Part shown: piece after piece, positions 1 through 12,600 of the stretch
Layout of the letters: the number at the start of each line of letters is the position of its first letter
Numbering within the stretch: position 1 is the first letter of the stretch
NCBI GenBank assembly: GCA_963580285.1
Contig: OY757026.1
Coordinates: 84,852,651-84,916,650 of the forward strand
Direction: 5' to 3'
DNA from: Lucinisca nassula
Taxonomy: Eukaryota; Mollusca; Bivalvia; Lucinida; Lucinidae
DNA length: 64,000 nt
Made by a program: the position numbers and the translations under genes
The notes under the pieces: generated by a model
Databases searched by the model: none
Told to the model about the DNA's origin: nothing
What the model saw: the letters and a program-made list of their open reading frames with translations, nothing else

Positions 1-20
1 ATGAGTTGAAGAGGTGCAGT

Positions 21-334
21 ATGCCGCTTTCAAAAGGCATTGATGTCGCCTGCCATCGTGCAAAAACTCGCGAACACTGGGGCACTAGAAAGTGCCAAAA
101 TAAAGGGCTCATTTTTACATTGAGGACTACGGGAAAACCGAATAAAACGCCGCGGCGCAGCCTATAGGGCGATAACAATGCCGCTTTCAAAAGGCATTGA
201 TGTCGCCTGCCATCGTGCAAAAACTCGCGAACACTTGGGCACTAGAAAGTGCCGAAATAAAGGGCTCATTTTTACATTGAGGTCTACGGGAAAACCGAAT
301 AAAACGCCGCGGCGCAGCCTACAGGGCGATAACA
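21..334. repeat. 157-bp internal tandem duplication (959-bp monomer, window start)
   Basis: The segment beginning ATGCCGCTTTCAAAAGG at 21 is repeated at 178, an offset of exactly 157 bp. The first half carries CCAAAATAAAG, GGACTACGGG and CCTATAGGG. The second half carries CACTTGGGCAC. This lengthens the monomer from 802 to 959 bp. The same duplicated haplotype reappears at 15409 and 16368, so the copies share one origin. Confidence 0.95.
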
Positions 335-538
335 ATAGCTGTTTTTTCACCGTTAGTCCTTCTCAATATAATACACCCTCGGGGCAAATTACAGATCGCT
401 GCGTTCAATAGAGGCCGAGAAAAGTGGCTTAGAAAATTTGATTGAGGTTACCTGTGGTGGATGCTAAATTCTCATTTTGGTCACTTTAACGTAGACTCAT
501 GAAAACGGTCCCAAAACGTGTCCATGCGTGCCAAACAA

Positions 539-671
539 CCTGGGGTAAAATGGGAGTTGTTTCTGTCAAATAGTTTCGGAGATATAAGGGCCCAAACTTA
601 CGGTACTTTGACCTTCTAAGGGCCATAACTCGAAACACAGAGAACGAAGACAACTCCCATTTTATCCCAGG
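539..671. repeat. Nested inverted repeat (hairpin) in the satellite monomer, first copy
   Basis: The 22-base arms at 539-560 and 650-671 are complementary except for one position (545/665, a G-T pair that would wobble in RNA). Inside lie two further nested complementary pairs: GTTTCG (573-578) with CGAAAC (631-636), and GGCCC (589-593) with GGGCC (620-624). The loop spacings are nearly symmetrical. The structure recurs in each full monomer; occasional copies have arm mutations, for example near 9472-9479 and 28134. It could form a cruciform or a foldback RNA. It could also be the relic of a small foldback or MITE-like element captured by the unit, although no clear target duplication flanks it. 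Confidence 0.85.
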
Positions 672-3600
672 ACACTTGGGTCAAGGGCGCATCATTTGGC
701 AGCAATTATAAGCCGATTCCATCAAGTCACCTTTGCAACATTTAGACACCTTCGGCATATTGTTGTCCCGCCCAAAACTTTAGGCCCTTATAACTCGAGT
801 GTTTGTATGGCGATTAAGCTGAAATTTTGCATGCTGCTAGTACACCTAACCTCGAAGAGTGCAAAATTTCATACTGCTACAACACGTATCTTGCGAGTTA
901 TAAGCCTTTGAAATTCGAGGAAACTAAACTTTGTGCCTATTTCTCGGGAAGACGAAATGAGTTGAAGAGGTGCAGTATGCCGCTTTCAAAAGGCATTGAT
1001 GTCGCCTGCCATCGTGCAAAAACTCGCGAACACTGGGGCACTAGAAAGTGCCGAAATAAAGGGCTCATTTTTACATTGAGGTCTACGGGAAAACCGAATA
1101 AAACGCCGCGGCGCAGCCTAGAGGGCGATAACAATAGCGGTTTTTTCACCGTTAGTCCTTCTCAATATAATACACCCTCGGGGCAAATTACAGATCGCTG
1201 CGTTCAATAGAGGCCGAGAAAAGTGGCTTAGAAAATTTGATTGAGGTTACCTGTGGTGGATGCTAAATTCTCATTTTGGTCACTTTAACGTAGACGCATG
1301 AAAACGGTGCCAAAACGTGTCCATGCGTGCCAAACAACCTGGGGTAAAATGGGAGTTGTTTCTGTCAAATAGTTTCGGAGATATAAGGGCCCAAACTTAC
1401 GGTACTTTGACCTTCTAAGGGCCATAACTCGAAACACAGAGAACGAAGACAACTCCCATTTTATCCCAGGACACTTGGGTCAAGGGCGCATCATTTGGCA
1501 GCAATTATAAGCCGATTCCATCAAGTCACCTTTGCAACATTTAGACACCTTCGGCATATTGTTGTCCCGCCCAAAACTTTAGGCCCTTATAACTCGAGTG
1601 TTTGTATGGCGATTAAGCTGAAATTTTGCATGCTGCTAGTACACCTCAGTGCCTCGAAGAGTGCAAAATTTCATACTGCTACAACACGTATCTTGCGAGT
1701 TATAAGCCTTTGAAATTCGAGGAAACTAAACTTTGTGCCTATTTCTCGGGAAGACGAAATGAGTTGAAGAGGTGCAGTATGCCGCTTTCAAAAGGCATTG
1801 ATGTCGCCTGCCATCATGCAAAAAATCGCGAACACTGGGGCACTAGAAAGTGCCGAAATAAAGGGCTCATTTTTACATTGAGGTCTACGGGAAAACCGAA
1901 TAAAACGCCGCGGCGCAGCCTAGAGGGCGATATCAATAGCGGTTTTTTCACCGTTAGTCCTTCTCAATATAATACACCCTCGGGGCATATTACAGATCGC
2001 TGCGTTCAATAGAGGCCGAGAAAAGTGGCTTAGAAAATTTGATTGAGGTTACCTGTGGTGGATGCTAAATTCTCATTTTGGTCACTTTAACGTAGACGCA
2101 TGAAAACGGTGCCAAAACGTGTCCATGCGTGCCAAACAACCTGGGGTAAAATGGGAGTTGTTTCTGTCAAATAGTTTCGGAGATATAAGGGCCCAAACTT
2201 ACGGTACTTTGACCTTCTAAGGGCCATAACTCGAAACACAGAGAACGAAGACAACTCCCATTTTATCCCAGGACACTTGGGTCAAGGGCGCATCATTTGG
2301 CAGCAATTATAAGCCGATTCCATCAAGTCACCTTTGCAACATTTAGACACCTTCGGCATATTGTTGTCCCGCCCAAAACTTTAGGCCCTTATAACTCGAG
2401 TGTTTGTATGGCGATTAAGCTGAAATTTTGCATGCTGCTAGTACACCTCAGTGCCTCGAAGAGTGCAAAATTTCATACTGCTACAACACGTATCTTGCGA
2501 GTTATAAGCCTTTGAAATTCTAGGAAACTAAACTTTGTGCCTATTTCTCGGGAAGACGAAATGAGTTGAAGAGGTGCAGTATGCCGCTTTCAAAAGGCAT
2601 TGGTGTCGCCTGCCATCGTGCAAAAACTCGCGAACACTGGGGCACTAGAAAGTGCCGAAATAAAGGGCTCATTTTTACATTGAGGTCTACGGGAAAACCG
2701 AATAAAACGCCGCGGCGCAGCCTAGAGGGCGATAACAATAGCGGTTTTTTCACCGTTAGTCCTTCTAAATATAATACACCCTCGGGGCAAATTACAGATC
2801 GCTGTGTTCAATAGAGGCCGAGAAAAGTGGCTTAGAAAATTCGATTGAGGTTACCTGTGGTGGATGCTAAATTCTCATTTTGGTCACTTTAACGTAGACG
2901 CATGAAAACGGTGCCAAACGTGCCCATGCGTGCCAAACAACCTGGGGTAAAATGGGAGTTGTTTCTGTCAAATAGTTTCGGAGATATAAGGGCCCAAACT
3001 TACGGTACTTTGACCTTCTAAGGGCCATAACTCAAAACACAGAGAACGAAGACAACTCCCATTTTATCCCAGGACACTTGGGTCAAGGGCGCATCATTTG
3101 GCAGCAATTATAAGCCGATTCCATCAAGTCACCTTTGCAACATTTAGACACCTTCGGCATATTGTTGTCCGGCCCAAAATTTTAGGCCCTTATAACTCGA
3201 GTGTTAGTATGGCGATTAAGCTGAAATTTTGCCTGCTGCTAGTACACCTCAGTGCCTCGAAAAGTGCAAAATTTCATACTGCTACAACACGTATCTTGCG
3301 AGTTATAAGCCTTTGAAATTCGAGGGAACTAAATTTTGTGCCTATTTCTCGGGAAGACGAAATGAGTTGAAGAGGTGCAGTATGCCGCTTTCAAAAGGCA
3401 TTGATGTCGCCTGCCATCGTGCAAAAACTCGCGAACACTGGGGCACTAGAAAGTGCCGAAATAAAGGGCTCATTTTTACATTGAGGTCTACGGGAAAACC
3501 GAATAAAACGCCGCGGCGCAGCCTAGAGGGCGATAACAATAGCGGTTTTTTCACCGTTAGTCCTTCTCAATATAATACACCCTCGGGGCAAATTACAGAT

Positions 3601-6600
3601 CGCTAAGTTCAATAGAGGCCGAGAAAAGTGGCTTAGAAAATTTGATTGAGGTTACCTGTGGTGGATGCTAAATTCTCATTTTGGTCACTTTAACGTAGAC
3701 GCATGAAACGGTGCCAAAACGTGTCCATGCGTGCCAAACAACCTGGGGTAAAATGGGAGTTGTTTCTGTCAAATAGTTTCGGAGATATAAGGGCCCAAAC
3801 TTACGGTACTTTGACCTTCTAAGGGCCATAACTCGAAACACAGAGAACGAAGACAACTCCCATTTTATCCCAGGACACTTGGGTCAAGGGCGCATCATTT
3901 GGCAGCAATTATAAGCCGATTCCATCAAGTCACCTTTGCAACATTTAGACACCTTCGGCATATTGTTGTCCCGCCCAAAACTTTAGGCCCTTATAACTCG
4001 AGTGTTTGTATGGCGATTAAGCTGAAATTTTGCATGCTGCTAGTACACCTCAGTGCCTCGAAGAGTGCAAAATTTCATACTGCTACAACACGTATCTTGC
4101 GAGTTATAAGCCTTTGAAATTCGAGGAAACTAAACTTTGTGCCTATTTCTCGGGAAGACGAAATGAGTTGAAGAGGTGCAGTATGCCGCTTTCAAAAGGC
4201 ATTGATGTCGCCTGCCATCGTGCAAAAACTCGCGAACACTGGGGCACTAGAAAGTGCCGAAATAAAGGGCTCATTTTTACATTGAGGTCTACGGGAAAAC
4301 CGAATAAAACGCCGCGGCGCAGCCTAGAGGGCGATAACAATAGCGGTTTTTTCACCGTTAGTCCTTCTCAATATAATACACCCTCGGGGCAAATTACAGA
4401 TCGCTGCGTTCAATAGAGGCCGAGAAAAGTGGCTTAGAAAATTTGATTGAGGTTACCTGTGGTGGATGCTAAATTCTCATTTTGGTCACTTTTAAGTAGA
4501 CGCATGAAAACGGTGCAAAATCGTGTCCATGCGTGCCAAACAACCTGGGGTAAAATGGGAGTTGTTTCTGTCAAATAGTTTCGGAGATATAAGGGCCCAA
4601 ACTTACGGTACTTTGACCTTCTAAGGGCCATAACTCGAAACACAGAGAACGAAGACAACTCCCATTTTATCCCAGGACACTTGGGTCAAGGGCGCATCAT
4701 TTGGCAGCAATTATAAGCCGATTCCATCAAGTCACCTTTGCAACATTTAGACACCTTCGGTATATTGTTGTCCCGCCCAAAACTTTAGGCCCTTATAACT
4801 CGAGTGTTTGTATGGCAATTAAGCTGAACTTTCGCATGCTGCTAGTACACCTCAGTGCCTCGAAGAGTGCATAATTTCATACTGCTACAACACGTATCTT
4901 GCGAGTTATAAGCCTTTGAATTTCGAGGAAACTAAACTTTGTGCCTATTTCTCGGAAAGACGAAATGAGTTGAAGAGTTGCAGTATGCCGCTTTCAAAAG
5001 GCATTGATGTCGCCTGCCATCGTGCAAAAACTCGTGAACACTGGGGCACTAGAAAGGGCCGAAATAAAGGGCTCATTTTTACATTGAGGTCTACGGGAAA
5101 ACCGAATAAAACGCCGCGGCGCAGCCTAGAGGGCGATAACAATAGCGGTTTTTTCACCGTTAGTCCTTCTCAATATAATACACCCTCGGGGCAAATTACA
5201 GATCGCTGCGTTCAATAGAGGCCGAGAAAAGTGGCTTAGAAAATTTGATTGAGGTTACCTGTGGTGGATGCTAAATTCTCATTTTGGTCACTTTAACGTA
5301 GACGCATGAAAACGGTGCCAAAACGTTCCCATGCGTGCCAAACAGCATGGGGTAAAATGGGAGTTGTTTCTGTCAAATAGTTTCGGAGATATAAGGGCCC
5401 AAACTTACGGTACTTTGACCTTCTAAGGGCCATAACTCGAAACACAGAGAACGAAGACAACTCCCATTTTATCCCAGGACACTTGGGTCAAGGGCGCACC
5501 ATTTGGCAGCAATTATAAGCCGATTCCATCAAGTCACCTTTGCAACATTTAGACACCTTCGGCATATTGTTGTCCCGCCCAAAATTTTAGGCCCTTATAA
5601 CTCGAGTGTTTGTATGTCGATTAAGCTGAAATTTTGCATGCTGCTAGTACACCTCAGTGCCTCGAAGAGTGCAAAATTTCATACTGCTACAACACGTATC
5701 TTGCGAGTTATAAGCCGTTGAAATTCGAGGAAACTAAACTTTGTGCCTATTTCTCGGGAAGACGAAATGAGTTGAAGAGGTGCAGTATGCCGCTTTCAAA
5801 AGGCATTGATGTCGCCTGCCATCGTGCAAAAACTCGCGAACACTGGGGCACTAGAAAGTGCCGAAATAAAGGGCTCATTTTTACATTGAGGTCTACGGGA
5901 AAACCGAATAAAACGCCGCGGCGCAGCCTAGAGGGCGATAACAATAGCGGTTTTTTTCACCGTTAGTCCTTCTCAATATAATACACCCTCGGGGCAAATT
6001 ACAGATCACTGCGTTCAATAGAGGCCGAGAAAAGTGGCTTAGAAAATTTGATTGAGGTTACCTGTGGTGGATGCTAAATTCTCATTTTGGTCACTTTAAC
6101 GTAGACGCATGAAAATGCTGCCAAAACGTGCCCATGCGTGCCAAACAACCTGGGGTAAAATGGGAGTTGTTTCTGTCAAATAGTTTCGGAGATATAAGGG
6201 CCCAAACTTACGGTACTTTGACCTTCTAAGGGCCATAACTCGAAATACAGAGAACGAAGACAACTCCCATTTTATCCCAGGACACTTGGGTCAAGGGCGC
6301 ATCATTTGGCAGCAATTATAAGCCAATTCCATCAAGTCACCTTTGCAACATTTAGACACCTTCGGCATATTGTTGTCCCGCCCAAAACTTTAGGCCCTTA
6401 TAACTCGAGTGTTTGTATGGCGATTAAGCTGAAATTTTGCATGCTGCTAGTACACCTCAGTGCCTCGAAGAGTGCAAAATTCCATACTGCTACAACACGT
6501 ATCTTGCGAGTTATAAGCCTTTGAAATTCGAGGAAACTAAATTTTGTGCCTATTTCTCGGGAAGACGAAATGAGTTGAAGAGGTGCAGTATGCCGCTTTC

Positions 6601-9600
6601 AAAAGGCATTGATGTCGCCTGCCATCGTGCAAAAACTCGCGAACACTGGGGCACTAGAAAGTGCCGAAATAAAGGGCTCATTTTTACATTGAGGTCTACG
6701 GGAAAACCGAATAAAACGCCGCGGCGCAGCCTACAGGGCGATAACAATAGCGGTTTTTTCACCGTTAGTCCTTCTCAATATAATACACCCTCGGGGCAAA
6801 TTACAGATCGCTGCGTTCAATAGAGGCCTAGAAAAGTGGCTTAGAAAATTTGATTGAGGTTACCTGTGGTGGATGCTAAATTCTCATTTTGGTCACTTTA
6901 ACGTAGACGCATGAAAACGGTGCCAAAACGTGCCCATGCGTGCCAAACAACTGGGGTAAAATGGGAGTTGTTTCTGTCAAATAGTTTCGGAGATATAAGG
7001 GCCCAAACTTACGGTACTTTGACCTTCTAAGGGCCATAACTCGAAATACAGAGAACGAAGACAACTCCCATTTTATCCCAGGACACTTGGGTCAAGGGCG
7101 CATCATTTGGCAGCAATTATAAGCCAATTCCATCAAGTCACCTTTGCAACATTTAGACACCTTCGGCATATTGTTGTCCCGCCCAAAACTTTAGGCCCTT
7201 ATAACTCGAGTGTTTGTATGGCGATTAAGCTGAAATTTTGCATGCTGCTAGTACACCTCAGTGCCTCGAAGAGTGCAAAATTCCATACTGCTACAACACG
7301 TATCTTGCGAGTTATAAGCCTTTGAAATTCGAGGAAACTAAATTTTGTGCCTATTTCTCGGGAAGACGAAATGAGTTGAAGAGGTGCAGTATGCCGCTTT
7401 CAAAAGGCATTGATGTCGCCTGCCATCGTGCAAAAACTCGCGAACACTGGGGCACTAGAAAGTGCCGAAATAAAGGGCTCATTTTTACATTGAGGTCTAC
7501 GGGAAAACCGAATAAAACGCCGCGGCGCAGCCTAGAGGGCGATAACAATAGCGGTTTTTTCACCGTTAGTCCTTCTCAATATAATACACCCTCGGGGCAA
7601 ATTACAGATCGCTGCGTTCAATAGAGGCCGAGAAAAGTGGCTTAGAAAATTTGATTGAGGTTACCTGTGGTGGATGCTAAATTCTCATTTTGGTCACTTT
7701 AACGTAGACGCATGAAAACGGTGCCAAAACGTGCCCATGCGTGCCAAACAACCTGGGGTAAAATGGGAGTTGTTTCTGTCAAATAGTTTCGGAGATATAA
7801 GGGCCCAAACTTACGGTACTTTGACCTTCTAAGGGCCATAACTCGAAACACAGAGAACGAAGACAACTCCCATTTTATCCCAGGACACTTGGGTCAAGGG
7901 CGCATCATTTGGCAGCAATTATAAGCCGATTCCATCAAGTCACCTTTGCAACATTTAGACACCTTCGGCATATTGTTGTCCCGCCCAAAACTTTAGGCCC
8001 TTATAACTCGAGTGTTTGTATGGCGATTAAGCTGAAATTTTGCATGCTGTTAGTACACCTCAGTGCCTCGAAGAGTGCAAAATTTCATACAGCTACAACA
8101 CGTATCTTGCGAGTTATAAGCCTTTGAAATTCGAGGAAACTAAACTTTGTGCCTATTTCTCGGGAAGACGAAATGAGTTGAAGAGGTGCAGTATGCCGCT
8201 TTCAAAAGGCATTGATGTCGCCTGCCATCGTGCAAAAACTCGCGAACACTGGGGCACTAGAAAGTGCCGAAATAAAGGGCTCATTTTTACATTGAGGTCT
8301 ACGGGAAAACCGAATAAAACACCGCGGCGCAGCCTAGAGGGCGATAACAATAGCGGTTTTTTCACCGTTAGTCCTTCTCAATATAATACACCCTCGGGGC
8401 AAATTACAGATCGCTGCGTTCAATAGAGGCCGAGAAAAGTGGCTTAGAAAATTTGATTGAGGTTACCTGTGGTGGATGCTAAATTCTCATTTTGGTCACT
8501 TTAACGTAGACGCATGAAAACGGTGCCAAAACGTGCCCATGCGTGCCAAACAACCTGGGGTAAAATGGGAGTTGTTTCTGTCAAATAGTTTCGGAGATAT
8601 AAGGGCCCAAACTTACGGTACTTTGACCTTCTAAGGGCCATAACTCGAAACACAGAGAACGAAGACAACTCCCATTTTATCCCAGGACACTTGGGTCAAG
8701 GGCGCATCATTTGGCAGCAATTATAAGCCGATTCCATCAAGTCACCTTTGCAACATTTAGACACCTTCGGCATATTGTTGTCCCGCCCAAAACTTTAGGC
8801 CCTTATAACTCGAGTGTTTGTATGGCGATTAAGCTGAAATTTTGCATGCTGCTAGTACACCTCAGTGCCTCGAAGAGTGCAAAATTTCATACTGCTACAG
8901 CACGTATCTTGCGAGTTATAAGCCTTTGAAATTCGAGGAAACTAAATTTTGTGCCTATTTCTCGGGAAGACGAAATGAGTTGAAGAGGTGCAGTATGCCG
9001 CTTTCAAAAGGCATTGATGTCGCCTGCCATCGTGCAAAAACTCGCGAACACTGGGGCACTAGAAAGTGCCGAAATAAAGGGCTCATTTTTACATTGAGGT
9101 CTACGGGAAAACCGAATAAAACGCCGCGGCGCAGCCTAGAGGGCGATAACAATAGCGGTTTTTCACCGTTAGTCCTTCTCAATATAATACACCCTCGGGG
9201 CAAATTACAGATCGCTGCGTTCAATAGAGGACGAGAAAAGTGGCTTAGAAAATTTGATTGAGGTTACCTGTGGTGGATGCTAAATTCTCATTTTGGTCAC
9301 TTTAACGTAGACGCATGAAAACGGTGCCAAAACGTGCCCATGCGTGCCAAACAACCTGGGGTAAAATGGGAGTTGTTTCTGTCAAATAGTTTCGGAGATA
9401 TAAGGGCCCAAACTTACGGTACTTTGACCTTCTAAGGGCCATAACTCGAAATACAGAGAACGAAGACAACTCCAATCTTATCCCAGGACACTTGGGTCAA
9501 GGGCGCATCATTTGGCAGCAATTATAAGCCGATTCCATCAAGTCACCTTTGCAACATTTAGACACCTTCGGCATATTGTTGTCCCGCCCAAAATTTTAGG

Positions 9601-12600
9601 CCTTATAACTCGAGTGTTTGTATGGCGATTAAGCTGAAATTTTGCATGCTGCTAGTACACCTCAGTGCCTCGAAGAGTGCAAAATTTCATACTGCTACAA
9701 CACGTATCTTGCGAGTTATAAGCCTTTGAAATTCGAGGAAACTAAACTTTGTGCCTATTTCTCGGGAAGACGAAATGAGTTGAAGAGGTGCAGTATGCCG
9801 CTTTCAAAAGGCATTGATGTCGCCTGCCATCGTGCAAAAACTCGCGAACACTGGGGCACTAGAAAGTGCCGAAATAAAGGGCTCATTTTTACATTGAGGT
9901 CTACGGGAAAACCGAATAAAACGCCGCGGCGCAGCCTAGAGAGCGATAACAATAGCGGTTTTTTCACCGTTAGTCCTTCTCAATATAATACACCCTCGGG
10001 GCAAATTACAGATCGCTGCGTTCAATAGAAGCCGAGAAAAGTGGCTTAGAAAATTTGATTGAGGTTACCTGTGGTGGATGCTAAATTCCCATTTTGGTCA
10101 CTTTAACGTAGACGCATGAAAACGGTGCCAAAACGTGTCCATGCGTGCCAAACAACCTGGGGTAAAATGGGAGTTGTTTCTGTCAAATAGTTTCGGAGAT
10201 ATAAGGGCCCAAACTTACGGTACTTTGACCTTCTAAGGGCCATAACTCGAAACACAGAGAACGAAGACAACTCCCATTTTATCCCAGGACACTTGGGTCA
10301 AGGGCGCATCATTTGGCAGCAATTATAAGCCGATTCCATCAAGTCACCTTTGCAACATTTAGACACCTTCGGCATATTGTTGTCCCGCCCAAAACTTTAG
10401 GCCCTTATAACTCGAGTGTTTATATGGCGATTAAGCTGAAATTTTGCATGCTGCTAGTACACCTCAGTGCCTCGAAGAGTGCAAAATTTCATACTGCTAC
10501 AACACGTATCTTGCGAGTTATAAGCCTTTGAAATTCGAGGAAACTAAATTTTGTGCCTATTTCTCGGGAAGACGAAATGAGTTGAAGAGGTGCAGTATGC
10601 CGCTTTCAAAAGGCATTGATGTCGCCTGCCATCGTGCAAAAACTCGCGAACACTGTGGCACTAGAAAGTGCCGAAATAAAGGGCTCATTTTTACATTGAG
10701 GTCTACGGGAAAACCGAATAAAACGCCGCGGCGCAGCCTAGAGGGCGATAACAATAGCGGTTTTTTCACCGCTAGTCCTTCTAAATCTAATACACCCTCG
10801 GGGCAAATTACAGATCGCTGCGTTCAATAGAGGCCGAGAAAAGTGGCTTAGAAAATTTGATTGAGGTTACCTGTGGTGGATGCTAAATTCTCATTTTGGT
10901 CACTTTAACGTAGACGCATGAAAACGGTGCCAAAACGTGTCCATGCGTGCCAAACAACCTAGGGTAAAATGGGAGTTGTTTCTGTCAAATAGTTTCGGAG
11001 ATATAAGGGCCCAAACTTACGGTACTTTGACCTTCTAAGGGCCATAACTCGAAACACAGAGAACGAAGACAACTCCCATTTTATCCCAGGACACTTGGGT
11101 CAAGGGCACATCATTTGGCAGCTATTATAAGCCGATTCCATCAAGTCACCTTTGCAACATTTAGACACCTTCGGCATATTGTTGTCCCGCCCAAAACTTT
11201 AGGCCCTTATAACTCGAGTGTTTGTATGGCGATTAAGCTGAAATTTTGCATGCTGCTAGTACACCTCAGTGCCTCGAAGAGTGCAAAATTTCATACTGCT
11301 ACAACACGTATCTTGCGAGTTATAAGCCTTTGAAATTCGAGGAAACTAAACTTTGTGCCTATTTCTCGGGAAGACGAAATGAGTTGAAGAGGTGCAGTAT
11401 GCCGCTTTCAAAAGGCATTGATGTCGCCTGCCATCGTGCAAAAACTCGCGAACACTGGGGCACTAGAAAGTGCCGAAATAAAGGGCTCATTTTTACATTG
11501 ATGTCTACGGGAAAACCGAATAAAACGCCGCGGCGCAGCCTAGAGGGCGATAACAGTAGCGGTTTTTTCACCGTTAGTCCTTCTCAATATAATACACCCT
11601 CGGGGCAAATTACAGATCGCTGCGTTCAATAGAGGCCGAGAAAAATGGCTTAGAAAATTTGATTGAGGTTACCTGTGGTGGATGCTAAATTCTCATTTTG
11701 GTCACTTTAACGTAGACGCATGAAAACGGTGCCAAAACGTGTCCATGCGTGCCAAACAACCTGGGGTAAAATGGGAGTTGTTTCTGTCAAATAGTTTCGG
11801 AGATATAAGGGCCCAAACTTACGGTACTTTGACCTTCTAAGGGCCATAACTCGAAACACAGAGAACGAAGACAACTCCCATTTTATCCCAGGACACTTGG
11901 GTCAAGGGCGCATCATTTGGCAGCAATTATAAGCCGATTCCATCAAGTCACCTTTGCAACATTTAGACACCTTCGGCATATTGTTGTCCCGCCCAAAACT
12001 TTAGGCCCTTATAACTCGAGTGTTTGTATGGCGATTAAGCTGAAATTTTGCATGCTGCTAGTACACCTCAGTGCCTCGAAGAGTGCAAAATTTTATACTG
12101 CTACAACACGTATCTTGCGAGTCATAAGCCTTTGAAATTCGAGGAAACTAAACTTTGTGCCTATTTCTCGGGAAGACGAAATGAGTTGAAGAGGTGCAGT
12201 ATGCCGCTTTCAAAAGGCATTGATGTCGCCTGCCATCGTGCAAAAACTCGCGAACACTGGGGCACTAGAAAGTGCCGAAATAAAGGGCTCATTTTTACAT
12301 TGAGGTCTACGGGAAAACCGAATAAAACGCCGCGGCGCAGCCTAGAGGGCGATAACAATAGCGGTTTTTTCACCGTTAGTCCTTCTCAATATAATACACC
12401 CTCGGGGCAAATTACAGATCGCTGCGTTCAATAGAGGCCGAGAAAAATGGCTTAGAAAATTTGATTGAGGTTACCTGTGGTGGATGCTAAATTCTCATTT
12501 TGGTCACTTTAACGTAGACGCATGAAAACGGTGCCAAAACGTGTCCATGCGTGCCAAACAACCTGGGGTAAAATGGGAGTTGTTTCTGTCAAATAGTTTC

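Noticed and set aside
696..911. Recurring forward 72-codon frame beginning MAAII
   Set aside because: It opens at TTG, not ATG, and overlaps the 128-codon frame. It is useful only as a position landmark.
937..1149. Recurring reverse 70-codon frame (starts MKKPLLL)
   Set aside because: It overlaps the forward frame antisense in the same DNA. Its length varies with single-base changes and it has no recognisable family.
1626..2012. Recurring forward 128-codon frame (starts MHAAS) in most monomers
   Set aside because: It is kept only because monomers are homogenised. It is broken by a stop in the monomer at 4701 (near 4870), shifted by single-base indels near 5951, 9160 and 22215, and truncated by the 48-bp deletion. 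No known domain, no promoter evidence, and a competing open frame on the other strand.
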